A DNA stretch of 64,000 nucleotides. Source: an uncultured Gammaproteobacteria bacterium (GTDB lineage Bacteria > Pseudomonadota > Gammaproteobacteria > Eutrophobiales > Eutrophobiaceae). The stretch lies in the NCBI GenBank assembly GCA_958295485.1, contig OY282354.1, positions 1,426,001 to 1,490,000 of the forward strand, written 5' to 3'. Position 1 is the first letter of the stretch; every line of letters begins with the position of its first letter. Both the position numbers and the translations under genes were made by a program. A model generated the notes under the pieces. It worked only from the letters and a program-made list of their open reading frames with translations, ran no database searches and was not told where the DNA came from. Of this stretch, positions 9,489 to 18,007 are shown piece by piece.

Positions 9489-10832
9489 ATGGCGACAAAT
9501 AATCCCGCAATGCCCGGTGGCCTCGCCGGATTAACCCAGTTAACGGAGCTGCGCCGGCGGTTGTTGTTTGTCCTGGTTGCCTTGTTTATCTATCGGGTTT
9601 GTACTTTTATTCCTGTCCCGGGCATTAACCCGGATGCGCTCGCCCAATTGTTTGAGCAACAACGCGGGACTATATTAGACATGTTCAATATGTTTTCCGG
9701 GGGCGCATTAGAGCGTTTATCGGTAGTTGCCCTTGGCATCATGCCTTATATTTCCGCTTCGATTATCATGCAGATACTGTCGTTCGTTGACCCAAGGCTG
9801 AAACAATTACGCAAAGAAGGTGAAGCAGGGCGACGCAAGATCACACAATACACGAGGTATGGAACGGTCTTGTTAGCGACTTTCCAGGCATTGGGAGTGT
9901 CATTGGCGTTAGAAGGTCAACAAGTTGCAGGCGGTTCTATCGTCTTGGACCCCGGCCTTGGTTTTCGTATTACTGCAGTGACTACATTAGTGACCGGAAC
10001 GATGTTCCTGATGTGGTTGGGTGAACAGATAACCGAGCGTGGCGTCGGTAACGGCATATCGTTGATTATTTTCGCCGGTATCGTAGCCGGCTTGCCTTCG
10101 GCGATTGCCGGCACCCTGGAATTATCGCGCACCGGTGAATTACACATAATCATGGTGTTCATGCTTTTTGCATTAGCGATAGCGGTGACGGGGTTTGTGG
10201 TGTTTATCGAGCGGGGACAACGCAGAATTACCGTAAATTATGCCAAGCGACAAGTCGGACGGAAATTATACGCAGGGCAATCCAGTCACTTGCCTTTAAA
10301 GCTGAATATGGCAGGTGTTATACCGCCTATATTCGCTTCCAGCCTGATCCTGTTCCCCGGAACACTGGCGAGCTGGGCAGGTCAGGCGAGAGAAATGCGC
10401 TGGCTGCAAGACCTTGCGACGTTGTTACAGCCCGGGCAACCGATATATGTTGCATTTTATGCCGCCGGGATAATCTTCTTTTGCTTTTTTTATACTGCCG
10501 TTGTTTTTGATCCGAGAGAAACGGCAGATAACCTGAAAAAATCGGGCGCGTTTGTCCCCGGGATGAGGCCGGGAGAACAAACAGCCCAGTATCTTGACGG
10601 TGTATTAACAAAATTGACGATGGCGGGCGCCATATATATTACTTTTGTCTGTCTGTTGCCAGAGTTTTTAATCATACAGTTTAATGTTCCATTTTATTTT
10701 GGCGGGACGTCATTGTTGATTATTGTCGTTGTCGTAATGGACTTCATGGCTCAAATTCAAGCCCATTTAATGTCACACCAATACGAAGGTGTACTGAAGA
10801 AGGCTAATTTGAAAAGTCATGGTCGACGTTGA
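9489..10832 (+). CDS. secY: Protein translocase subunit SecY
   Basis: Central channel of the SecYEG inner-membrane translocon. The 447-residue protein carries the family motifs [63 protein letters not shown] and the C-terminal cytoplasmic [15 protein letters not shown]. About ten hydrophobic segments can be counted. Standard position at the end of the spc set, 10 nt after rplO. Confidence 0.98.
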   Translation: MATNNPAMPGGLAGLTQLTELRRRLLFVLVALFIYRVCTFIPVPGINPDALAQLFEQQRGTILDMFNMFSGGALERLSVVALGIMPYISASIIMQILSFVDPRLKQLRKEGEAGRRKITQYTRYGTVLLATFQALGVSLALEGQQVAGGSIVLDPGLGFRITAVTTLVTGTMFLMWLGEQITERGVGNGISLIIFAGIVAGLPSAIAGTLELSRTGELHIIMVFMLFALAIAVTGFVVFIERGQRRITVNYAKRQVGRKLYAGQSSHLPLKLNMAGVIPPIFASSLILFPGTLASWAGQAREMRWLQDLATLLQPGQPIYVAFYAAGIIFFCFFYTAVVFDPRETADNLKKSGAFVPGMRPGEQTAQYLDGVLTKLTMAGAIYITFVCLLPEFLIIQFNVPFYFGGTSLLIIVVVVMDFMAQIQAHLMSHQYEGVLKKANLKSHGRR

Positions 10833-10853
10833 GTTTGCAGACGGGAGAATGTC

Positions 10854-10967
10854 ATGAAAGTCAGGGCCTCGGTAAAAAAGATGTGTCGCAATTGCCGTAT
10901 TATCCGGAGAAAAGGTAGCGTTCGCGTCATTTGTTCCGACCCGCGGCATAAGCAGCGGCAAGGGTGA
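10854..10967 (+). CDS. rpmJ: 50S ribosomal protein L36
   Basis: A 37-residue basic protein reading [19 protein letters not shown] then [18 protein letters not shown]. It has the zinc ligands of the common L36 form: C11, C14, C27 and H32. Stop TGA at 10965-10967. Position between secY and rpsM is the conserved one. RBS GGGAGAATGTC precedes the ATG. Confidence 0.97.
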   Translation: MKVRASVKKMCRNCRIIRRKGSVRVICSDPRHKQRQG

Positions 10968-11030
10968 GTTTGGGATAGCAAGTTTGAAGGCGAACAAAGT
11001 TTTAATGATAACCAATAAAAGAGAAAATAA

Positions 11031-11387
11031 ATGGCCCGTATCGCAGGTGTAAATATTCCGGATAACAAACATATAGGAATTGCGTTGACGCATATATATG
11101 GAATAGGCAGGACGCGCGCCTGGAAAATTTGCTCGTCGACAGGAATAGAGCCGCATGTCAAGGTGGCGACGTTGGGTGAAGGTGAGTTAGACAAACTCAG
11201 GATGGAAGTGGCGAACTATGAGTTGGAAGGTGATTTACGCAGGGAAGTATCGATGAATATTAAACGGTTGATGGATTTCGGCGCATACCGTGGTATCCGC
11301 CACCGGCGAGGTCTTCCCCTTCGAGGCCAGCGTACCCGGACGAATGCGAGGACGCGAAAAGGGCCCCGTAGAATAATTAAAAAGTAA
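11031..11387 (+). CDS. rpsM: 30S ribosomal protein S13
   Basis: Head protein making intersubunit bridges, first gene of the alpha set. Starts [30 protein letters not shown] and ends [22 protein letters not shown], both diagnostic. 118 residues. The 63-nt gap from rpmJ is the largest ordinary spacer in this block; AAAAGAGAA precedes the ATG. Confidence 0.98.
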   Translation: MARIAGVNIPDNKHIGIALTHIYGIGRTRAWKICSSTGIEPHVKVATLGEGELDKLRMEVANYELEGDLRREVSMNIKRLMDFGAYRGIRHRRGLPLRGQRTRTNARTRKGPRRIIKK

Positions 11388-11401
11388 TGACAGGTAAATG
11401 A

Positions 11402-11788
11402 ATGGCAAAACCAAGAAACGCAAAAAAGAAAGTAAAGAAAACGGTGGTCGATGGAATAGCGCACGTCCATGCGTCATTTAACAATACCATTATCACTATT
11501 ACTGACAGGCAGGGAAACGTCGTCGCATGGGCTACTGCCGGTGGCAGTGGATTTCGCGGGTCGCGGAAAAGTACGCCGTTCGCGGCGCAAATCGCTGCAC
11601 AGAAAGCAGGCGAAACAGCACAGGACTTTGGTATGAAAAACCTGGAAATCAACATCAAAGGTCCCGGACCTGGCCGGGAATCTGCTGTACGCGCCTTGAA
11701 TGCGATGGGTTACAAGATTACCAATATTACTGATGTGACACCCATCCCACATAATGGTTGTCGTCCGCCAAAGAGACGGCGAGTGTAA
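11402..11788 (+). CDS. rpsK: 30S ribosomal protein S11
   Basis: Platform protein near the E site. Contains [47 protein letters not shown] and the C-terminal [17 protein letters not shown], typical. 128 residues. 14 nt after rpsM and 11 nt before rpsD. Confidence 0.98.
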   Translation: MAKPRNAKKKVKKTVVDGIAHVHASFNNTIITITDRQGNVVAWATAGGSGFRGSRKSTPFAAQIAAQKAGETAQDFGMKNLEINIKGPGPGRESAVRALNAMGYKITNITDVTPIPHNGCRPPKRRRV

Positions 11789-11799
11789 TTGGAGGATAT

Positions 11800-12420
11800 A
11801 TGGCGCGTTACTTAGGACCTAAATGTAAACTCAGTCGCCGCGAAGGCGCGGATTTGTTTTTGAAAAGTCGCGCTCGTCCGATTGAGTCAAAGTGTCAGAT
11901 TGATAAACTCCCCGGTGAACAGGGAGCCAGGGTGAAGAGGTTGTCGGATTACGCTGTGCAGCTCAGGGAAAAGCAGAAGCTCCGTCGAATTTATGGGATT
12001 TTGGAAAAACAGTTTCGCCTATACTACAAGGAAGCAGTTCGTCGCAGGGGTTCTACCGGTGAAAACCTTTTACAGATTTTGGAATGCCGTTTGGACAACG
12101 TGGTATTCAGGATGGGCTTCGGCAGTACACGAAACGAAGCCAGGCAGCTGGTGAGCCATAAATCAATCCTGGTGAATGGCAAATCAGTAAATATTCCATC
12201 TTTCCAGGTTAAACCCGAAGATAAGGTTGAGATAAGAGAAAAAAGTCAGAAACAACTACGTATTCAGGATGCCCTCAATGTAGCGGAACAAGTCGGGTTC
12301 CCTGAGTGGGTGGACGTCGATACCAATAAGATGGGGGGAATATTTAAATCGGTTCCGGAGCGTAGTGAATTACCTTCCGACATTAATGAGCAATTAGTCG
12401 TAGAACTTTATTCCAAGTAA
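11800..12420 (+). CDS. rpsD: 30S ribosomal protein S4
   Basis: Primary 16S assembly protein and, in E. coli, repressor of the alpha operon. Start at 11800 ([23 protein letters not shown]) follows TTGGAGGATAT, a strong Shine-Dalgarno. The open frame reaches back to 11758 but that overlaps rpsK and is rejected. The S4 RNA-binding domain [35 protein letters not shown] is intact. 206 residues. Confidence 0.98.
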   Translation: MARYLGPKCKLSRREGADLFLKSRARPIESKCQIDKLPGEQGARVKRLSDYAVQLREKQKLRRIYGILEKQFRLYYKEAVRRRGSTGENLLQILECRLDNVVFRMGFGSTRNEARQLVSHKSILVNGKSVNIPSFQVKPEDKVEIREKSQKQLRIQDALNVAEQVGFPEWVDVDTNKMGGIFKSVPERSELPSDINEQLVVELYSK

Positions 12421-12441
12421 GCAGCCACAGGAAGCCTAGAC

Positions 12442-13461
12442 ATGCCGTCAACATTCAGCGAATTATTAAAACCACGCCGGGTCGATGTTGAAAACATCAG
12501 CAACACATTGGCGAAAATAACCATTGAACCGTTAAATCGAGGATTTGGTCACACCCTGGGCAATGCCTTGCGCAGGGTTTTATTATCATCCATGTCCGGA
12601 TGTGCAGTGACAGAAGTGGAAATAGAGGGAGTGTTACATGAATATACGACCATAGATGGCGTCCACGAAGATGTAACGGATATTTTGTTAAACCTGAAGG
12701 GGGTAGCGATTAGTATGCATTCCAGGCATGACGCCACCCTGTCTCTTAGCAAGACCGGCCCGGGAGAAATCAAGGCTAGTGACATCATGCTTGATCATGA
12801 TGTGGAAATCGTTAATCCTGATCATTTGATCGCGCACCTTACCAGGGCGGGCGAATTGAATATGAATATTACTGTTGAACGTGGTCGTGGTTATCGTCCT
12901 GTAGTGGTGGGAAATCCGGATGAAGGCGCGGAACAGTATATAGGCCGGCTTAAATTAGACGCGTCATTCAGCCCGATTAAACGCGTTTCATATGATGTCC
13001 AGAGCGCCCGGGTAGAGCAACAAACTGACCTGGATAAGTTGATTTTGGAAATTGAAACAAACGGCACCATCGATCCGGAAGATGCCGTCAAGGAAGCCGC
13101 CCTTATACTGTATAACCAGTTATCTGTATTTGTTGATTTGGAAGCGGAAGAAGCGCAGGAAGCGGCTGCCGCCAGCAATGAGCCGGAAGTTGATCCAATC
13201 CTGTTACGTCCGGTTGATGACTTGGAATTGACCGTCCGGTCGGCAAATTGCCTGAAAGCGGAAAGTGTTTATTACATTGGCGACCTGATTCAACGCACGG
13301 AAGTTGAATTGTTGAAAACGCCAAACCTGGGCAAAAAATCCTTAACGGAAATTAAAGACGTGCTTGCCTCCCGCGGCTTGTCATTGGGGATGAAATTGGA
13401 AAACTGGCCGCCAACGGGCTTATATGAAGATAGAGATATGCCTTCTGCCTTAGCGCGTTAG
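12442..13461 (+). CDS. rpoA: DNA-directed RNA polymerase subunit alpha
   Basis: Assembly scaffold of RNA polymerase. N-terminal domain has [22 protein letters not shown] and [41 protein letters not shown]; the C-terminal domain (alpha-CTD, about residues 255-320) has [48 protein letters not shown]. At 339 residues it is of typical proteobacterial length. It is between rpsD and rplQ as usual. Confidence 0.98.
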   Translation: MPSTFSELLKPRRVDVENISNTLAKITIEPLNRGFGHTLGNALRRVLLSSMSGCAVTEVEIEGVLHEYTTIDGVHEDVTDILLNLKGVAISMHSRHDATLSLSKTGPGEIKASDIMLDHDVEIVNPDHLIAHLTRAGELNMNITVERGRGYRPVVVGNPDEGAEQYIGRLKLDASFSPIKRVSYDVQSARVEQQTDLDKLILEIETNGTIDPEDAVKEAALILYNQLSVFVDLEAEEAQEAAAASNEPEVDPILLRPVDDLELTVRSANCLKAESVYYIGDLIQRTEVELLKTPNLGKKSLTEIKDVLASRGLSLGMKLENWPPTGLYEDRDMPSALAR

Positions 13462-13570
13462 ACTCCTTGAAATATTGGTGAAGCGTCGGAGACTCCGGAA
13501 CATTCCATGCGGGGAAATTTTGTCTTAACCAGGGTTTCCCTGGATATAAATGATTATATGAGTTACTGAA

Positions 13571-13969
13571 ATGCGTCATAGAGAAAGCGGACGAAAGTTA
13601 AACCGAAACAGCAGCCATCGCCGGGCATTGTTCCGCAATATGGCTGTTTCGCTTATGCAGCATGAAACGATCAAGACGACCGTGCCGAAGGCGAAAGAAC
13701 TGCGGCGCGTGGCAGAACCATTGATTACATTGGCCAAAACGGATTCAGTCGCCAAGCGCCGGCTGGCCTATGCGCGTTTGCGTGACAGGTCAACCGTAAC
13801 AAAGTTGTTTAATGAATTGGGCCCGCGTTATAAGGAAAGACCAGGTGGATACCTGAAGATCCTGAAATGCGGCTACCGGACCGGGGATAAAGCGCCAATG
13901 GCTATCGTTGAGTTGGTGGGCCGGCCCGCGAAAGATTTGGAAGAAAATAACGACAGCAAGGAAGATTGA
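13571..13969 (+). CDS. rplQ: 50S ribosomal protein L17
   Basis: Tunnel-exit protein. Begins [32 protein letters not shown] and contains [33 protein letters not shown]. 132 residues. The gap from rpoA is 109 nt, longer than usual, and contains a small hairpin (accagggtttccctggat near 13537) but no recognised gene. A terminator follows the gene. Confidence 0.98.
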   Translation: MRHRESGRKLNRNSSHRRALFRNMAVSLMQHETIKTTVPKAKELRRVAEPLITLAKTDSVAKRRLAYARLRDRSTVTKLFNELGPRYKERPGGYLKILKCGYRTGDKAPMAIVELVGRPAKDLEENNDSKED

Positions 13970-13999
13970 TATAATTATTATAAATGTGGTAACAATTCA

Positions 14000-14024
14000 A
14001 AGCCGGGCATTGCCCGGCTTTTTT
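14000..14024 (+). terminator. Intrinsic terminator of the ribosomal protein block
   Basis: A near-perfect GC-rich hairpin, aagccgggca facing tgcccggctt with almost no loop, followed by a run of six T. It lies 30 nt after rplQ and marks the end of the S10-spc-alpha transcription block. Confidence 0.95.
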
Positions 14025-14062
14025 ATAGGAAAAATCGCTGCTGCGTATCGAGTTCAGGGCAC

Positions 14063-14773
14063 TCAGGTTTCAGCCTTCAGAATTAATTGAATATCAACGC
14101 GGCGGTCGAAAACATAGCCTTCCAGGTCACCTTCCAGCGCCAATGCCTGCGTCTCGCCGTATGAATGAGTACGGATTCGATTTTCGGGGAAACCGGTTTC
14201 AATCAATGCCTTTTCAACGGACGCGGCCCTTTTCCGGCTCAGCGCTTTATTATGATCAAGCTTGCCTCTCCGGTCTGCGTGAGCTTCCAGGTATAATTTG
14301 ATTTCCGGAAAATCCTTCAGGTATTCTGCCAACCGCTCTAGCCGGGGAATGATTTCCGGATCAATTTCCGCGCTGTCGGTACGAAAATATACCGCCAGTG
14401 AAATTCCACGACTTAACTCATCCAGGGAAAACAATCGACTTTCCAGGTTGACTTTTTGTACTTGACGACCATAAGCGGATTGCAGGTCGGCAAATTGTTT
14501 TTGCAGGTGGGCGAATTCAACCTGTTTGTCTTGTAAACGGGCGTTAAGGCCGGCGAGCTTTTTGTCTTCCTCCTCTTCCTTATTGCCAAACCAGACCCCG
14601 CTTGCCGCGCCGATGATCGCGCCGGGAGGGCCGGCGATAAGCCCCCCGATAATCGCGCCAATTCCAAAGCCGACTTCCTCTTTATGCTTGCCCGGACCTG
14701 CGTTATCTCCTGCAAATGCTGCTATATTGAACAGGCATAGTGTTAATAAACCTGATGACAGATATTTAATCAT
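14063..14773 (-). CDS. OmpA-family protein, PdsO-like
   Basis: A secreted envelope protein: signal peptide MIKYLSSGLLTLCLFNIAAFAG, then a glycine-zipper stretch (GFGIGAIIGGLIAGPPGAIIGAASG), a coiled-coil region and a C-terminal OmpA/MotB peptidoglycan-binding domain (AVYFRTDSAEIDPE ... EAHADRRGKLDHNKALSRKRAASVEKAL). The ATG at 14773 is chosen because GGAGAT lies 6 nt upstream and it starts the signal peptide. The architecture and its position divergent from a two-component system match PdsO of the proteobacterial dedicated sortase system, as I remember that family. No sortase or sorted substrate is encoded in the window, so the role is uncertain. Confidence 0.8.
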   Translation of the reverse strand: MIKYLSSGLLTLCLFNIAAFAGDNAGPGKHKEEVGFGIGAIIGGLIAGPPGAIIGAASGVWFGNKEEEEDKKLAGLNARLQDKQVEFAHLQKQFADLQSAYGRQVQKVNLESRLFSLDELSRGISLAVYFRTDSAEIDPEIIPRLERLAEYLKDFPEIKLYLEAHADRRGKLDHNKALSRKRAASVEKALIETGFPENRIRTHSYGETQALALEGDLEGYVFDRRVDIQLILKAET

Positions 14774-14830
14774 GATTATCTCCAATTAGTTTTATTTATG
14801 GACACCTTGATTAAAGCGTATATATATGGA

Positions 14831-14847
14831 GATTCGAGACTCGAATC
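14831..14847. promoter_or_regulatory. Perfect palindrome between pdsO-like and response regulator genes
   Basis: gattcgag a ctcgaatc: two perfect 8-nt inverted arms around one base. It lies in the 173-bp divergent intergenic region, next to TATATATA that could serve as the -10 of the leftward promoter. The location suggests a regulator binding site, perhaps for the neighbouring response regulator; this is inference. Confidence 0.5.
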
Positions 14848-14946
14848 AGGGCAATGCAAGGGTAAATTCTGGCAAAAAAATGAAAATTGTGGTGGGGCGG
14901 ATTAATTCTGTCCCGGTTTGGTTTAAAGTGATCAAGAGGGGAAGTG

Positions 14947-15636
14947 ATGGTAAAGCGAATTGCGCTGGTAGAAGATGAAACGGCTATCCGGGAAAATTAT
15001 ACGGAGGCTATACGCAAATACGGTTACGAAGTAGTCACGTACCAGGATAAACGGTCAGCAATAACCGGCTTCAGGCAAAAGTTGCCTGACCTGGCCTTGA
15101 TTGACATCAGCCTGGGTGACGATATTGAAGGTGGTTTCGAACTATGCAGGGAGTTGCGCAGCCTGTCGGCTACCTTGCCTATCATCTTTCTTACTGCCCG
15201 CGATTCGGATTTGGACGAAATATCCGGGTTACGGTTAGGGGCCGATGACTATTTGACGAAGGCTGTGTCTATCCCCCAGATATTGGCCCGGGTGGCGGCG
15301 CTGTTTCGCCGGATTGAAGCAATGGAAAAGCAAGGTTCCAGGGAAGATACCGTACGCGCCGGTGAACTGGTCATCGACAGTAATCGCATGCTGGTAAGCT
15401 GGAAACAGGAGATAATTGATTTAACGCTCACCGAGTTCTGGATGGTATATTCACTGGCGAAAGTACCCGGCCACGTAAAAAGTCGCGGGCAGCTGATGCA
15501 GGATGCAAATATTTTTGTCGATGACGGCACCGTAACGTCCCACGTAAAACGCATCAGGCGGAAATTTGAAATACTGGATGAAGCATTTGATTGTATTGAC
15601 ACGGTTTACGGAATGGGGTATCGGTGGAAATCATAG
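14947..15636 (+). CDS. Response regulator, OmpR-type, PdsR-like
   Basis: Cytoplasmic transcription factor of the two-component pair. Receiver domain residues 1-120: acidic pair E9/D10/E11, phospho-acceptor D53 in LIDISLGD, the switch threonine in IIFLTARDSD and the lysine in ADDYLTKAVS. The C-terminal half is a winged-helix DNA-binding domain (LTEFWMVYSLAKVPGHVKSRGQLM ... VTSHVKRIRRKFE ... YGMGYRW). Start ATG 14947 follows AGAGGGG; GTG 14944 is an alternative. It resembles the response regulator of the dedicated sortase system. The kinase gene follows after 155 nt that contain a repeat end. Confidence 0.85.
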   Translation: MVKRIALVEDETAIRENYTEAIRKYGYEVVTYQDKRSAITGFRQKLPDLALIDISLGDDIEGGFELCRELRSLSATLPIIFLTARDSDLDEISGLRLGADDYLTKAVSIPQILARVAALFRRIEAMEKQGSREDTVRAGELVIDSNRMLVSWKQEIIDLTLTEFWMVYSLAKVPGHVKSRGQLMQDANIFVDDGTVTSHVKRIRRKFEILDEAFDCIDTVYGMGYRWKS

Positions 15637-15643
15637 CTGCCAG

Positions 15644-15660
15644 CGCGCATATTTCACCAA
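15644..15660. repeat. Solo left end of the dispersed inverted-repeat family
   Basis: cgcgcatatttcaccaa matches the left terminus of elements A-C and starts 8 nt after the response-regulator stop codon. No convincing matching right end was found in the remaining 130 nt before the kinase gene, so this may be a decayed copy. Otherwise the 155-nt spacer shows nothing recognisable. Confidence 0.55.
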
Positions 15661-15791
15661 ATCGCTTGTCATTATGGACTGCGCTAACTGCGTCCTCGCT
15701 CCCATGTTTGAACTTGCCGGCAGCAAATATGAAGCCTGATGTTTTAAGCTATGCCAAAAGGTTTTTTTCCGGCCCGGCGCCTGGCTAAAAC

Positions 15792-17855
15792 ATGGAATTG
15801 ATCAATTTGACCATTCGAAAAAAACTGCTGCTAATTTCCCTGGTTGTCCTGGCAATTCCCTACATTGGTTTTGAATACATCAGGGAATTGGAACGCTATC
15901 TTCGCGACTCCCTGGAAACTGCTTTACTGGATGCCGCCAGGGGCGGGTCAACGCTCCTTCAGCAACGGGAAGAATTGCTGCCTTTGCAGGTTGATGCCGG
16001 CGAGAAATCCATTTATGTGCACACGCTGGAGCACCCGATTCAAATGGATGGATATACCCATGATTGGTCAACGGATCTTGATTGGGCTGAAGTCTATGGA
16101 AATGAAACTTTTTCTTTCCGATTGCTGGCCGGTCGTTACCAGCGCTATTTTTATCTTTTGTTGCAAGTCAGGGACGAGCATGTCGTCTATAAAAAATCAG
16201 GCGTGCCGGGCGCGCTCGACAACGATCACATCCAGTTGATTTTTTATGATAATAACGCTGAATTGAATCACCTGTATTTGTCGCCATCCGCGCCGGGAAG
16301 CATTCGCCCTTTCCGTATTGCTACGATTTATGATGAATATGGCATGGAGAATCAATCCGTTCAATACATCACCAATATCACGGCGGAATGGCAGCCTGCC
16401 GCCGTTGGCTATAATGTTGAAATAGCGCTCCCTTCCAGTCTTATTGGTGAACGCTTAGGCCTCATCGTCAACAATGTCGGTGATGTCCAACCAGGGATCC
16501 CATCAAACAGCCTGGGTACTGCGGGAGAAAATACTGAAAAAAATCCGGGACGCCTTGTGCGGTCATCTCCTGAAATCAAACGGATTATCAAGAATTACGA
16601 CAATAGTGAAGGGCGCAGGCTATGGGTGCTGGATAATTCAGGCCGGGTATTAGCGAATAGCGGCTCCCTTGAAAGAGAAAGCGCGCATGTTCCCGTGAAT
16701 ATAGTTTATTCACTGGTTCTTCCCTCTATCAGCCGGCGCATCAAGGATGATCTTGCCGGCGCTTCGCGTCTGCAAAGTAATGAAGTGTTATCCGCCCTGT
16801 CCGGCAAAACGGTATCAGGCTGGCGTTCTTACCCTGATGGGAATGGGATTGTCGTTTCCGCCGCCGCGCCGATTTGGATCAATGAAACCGTGCATGGCGT
16901 GGTCCTGGTTGAAGAAACGACGTCGAGTATCCAGCTCCAGCAACGTCAGGCAATGGCCTCGTTGTTAAATAAGACCCTGTTCGTATTTATTTTTGTTGTG
17001 CTGATTTTATTGTTGTTTGCAACGCGATTATCCATGAGGATTCGAAAATTGAGCAATGAAGCGCGAACCGCTATCGATGAACATGGCCGGGTGTTGAAGC
17101 CGTTTGCAGTTAGCAAGAGAAAAGATGAGATTGGTGAGTTATCCAGAAACTATGCGGCCATGTTGGGCCGATTAAGAGAATATAATGATTACCTGGAAAA
17201 GATGGCCGGACGCTTGTCCCACGAGATACGGACGCCAATCACGGTCGTGCAATCATCACTGGACCACCTGCAGCCGGATGAGCATTCTCGACCGTACCTG
17301 CAGAGGGCGAGGGAAGGAGTGGAGCGTCTGCAATTATTGGTAAGCAGGTTAAGTGAGGCAACGCGTCTTGAACAGGCGTTGCAGTCAGCTGAGAAAATCG
17401 ATACCGATATTGGCAAATTGCTGAATAGCTGTGTTTCAGGATACCAAACCGCTTACCCACTGAACCGGTTCATCTTTGAAGGAGACGGTGAAATTATCAA
17501 GGAATTCATTGTTCCGGATTTATTCGTGCAGATGCTGGATAAATTAGTGGCCAATGCGGTTGATTTCAGCGCTTCGGATAAACCGGTCCGCATAGGTTTA
17601 CAGCATGATGCTGCGTCCTGGTCGATTTATGTAATAAATTACGGCCCCGGCCTGCCTGCTTCAATGGATCGGCAATTATTTAATTCCATGATTTCCATCC
17701 GCCGGGACAAGACAGGCAGTGAACCACACCTGGGTTTGGGACTCTACATTGTTCGCCAAATTGCGGAATTCCATAAAGGGGAAATCTCAGCAAATAATCT
17801 TGCCGACCGCACGGGCGTAAAATTCACCATACGGTTTCCTGGGAAGTCCCCCTGA
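15792..17855 (+). CDS. Sensor histidine kinase, PdsS-like
   Basis: A 687-residue inner-membrane kinase. One membrane segment near residues 8-25 and another near 393-415 (TLFVFIFVVLILLLFA) enclose a large periplasmic sensor domain. This is followed by a HAMP-like linker, the HisKA box with phospho-acceptor H477 (LSHEIRTP), an N box (LDKLVANAVDF), and the ATP lid GLGLYIVRQIAEFHKGEI. The long extracytoplasmic domain resembles the dedicated sortase system kinase family. It presumably signals to the regulator immediately upstream. The stop codon lies inside the intergenic repeat that begins at 17845. Confidence 0.85.
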   Translation: MELINLTIRKKLLLISLVVLAIPYIGFEYIRELERYLRDSLETALLDAARGGSTLLQQREELLPLQVDAGEKSIYVHTLEHPIQMDGYTHDWSTDLDWAEVYGNETFSFRLLAGRYQRYFYLLLQVRDEHVVYKKSGVPGALDNDHIQLIFYDNNAELNHLYLSPSAPGSIRPFRIATIYDEYGMENQSVQYITNITAEWQPAAVGYNVEIALPSSLIGERLGLIVNNVGDVQPGIPSNSLGTAGENTEKNPGRLVRSSPEIKRIIKNYDNSEGRRLWVLDNSGRVLANSGSLERESAHVPVNIVYSLVLPSISRRIKDDLAGASRLQSNEVLSALSGKTVSGWRSYPDGNGIVVSAAAPIWINETVHGVVLVEETTSSIQLQQRQAMASLLNKTLFVFIFVVLILLLFATRLSMRIRKLSNEARTAIDEHGRVLKPFAVSKRKDEIGELSRNYAAMLGRLREYNDYLEKMAGRLSHEIRTPITVVQSSLDHLQPDEHSRPYLQRAREGVERLQLLVSRLSEATRLEQALQSAEKIDTDIGKLLNSCVSGYQTAYPLNRFIFEGDGEIIKEFIVPDLFVQMLDKLVANAVDFSASDKPVRIGLQHDAASWSIYVINYGPGLPASMDRQLFNSMISIRRDKTGSEPHLGLGLYIVRQIAEFHKGEISANNLADRTGVKFTIRFPGKSP

Positions 17856-17960
17856 CAAGGGGGATTCAAGGGGTTCGCATCGGTCTGTCGTCATCCCATT
17901 TCTGCCCTCAACCCCCCTTGCTCCCCTTATCAGGGGGAAACTCCGCTTGTCAGGGGGAAC
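17845..17960. repeat. Intergenic inverted repeat of the CCCCCTGACAAG type
   Basis: agtccccctgacaag at 17845-17859 is matched by cttgtcagggggaac at 17946-17960 (13 of 15 pair), with a further partial copy (ccttatcagggggaaac) at about 17926. The unit covers the kinase stop codon and most of the 152-nt gap to the convergent TonB-receptor gene. It could fold into a long hairpin and act as a bidirectional terminator, but no T run is present. A loosely similar C/G-rich inverted repeat occurs at 39078-39165. Confidence 0.65.
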
Positions 17961-18007
17961 GAGGAAACAACCCTTTATGGCGGCCCCTTATCAGGTTTGA
18001 GTTCCGA

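Noticed and set aside
14063..17855. Sortase gene nearby
   Set aside because: None of the open frames between rplQ and the TonB receptor carries a sortase TLxTC-type motif.
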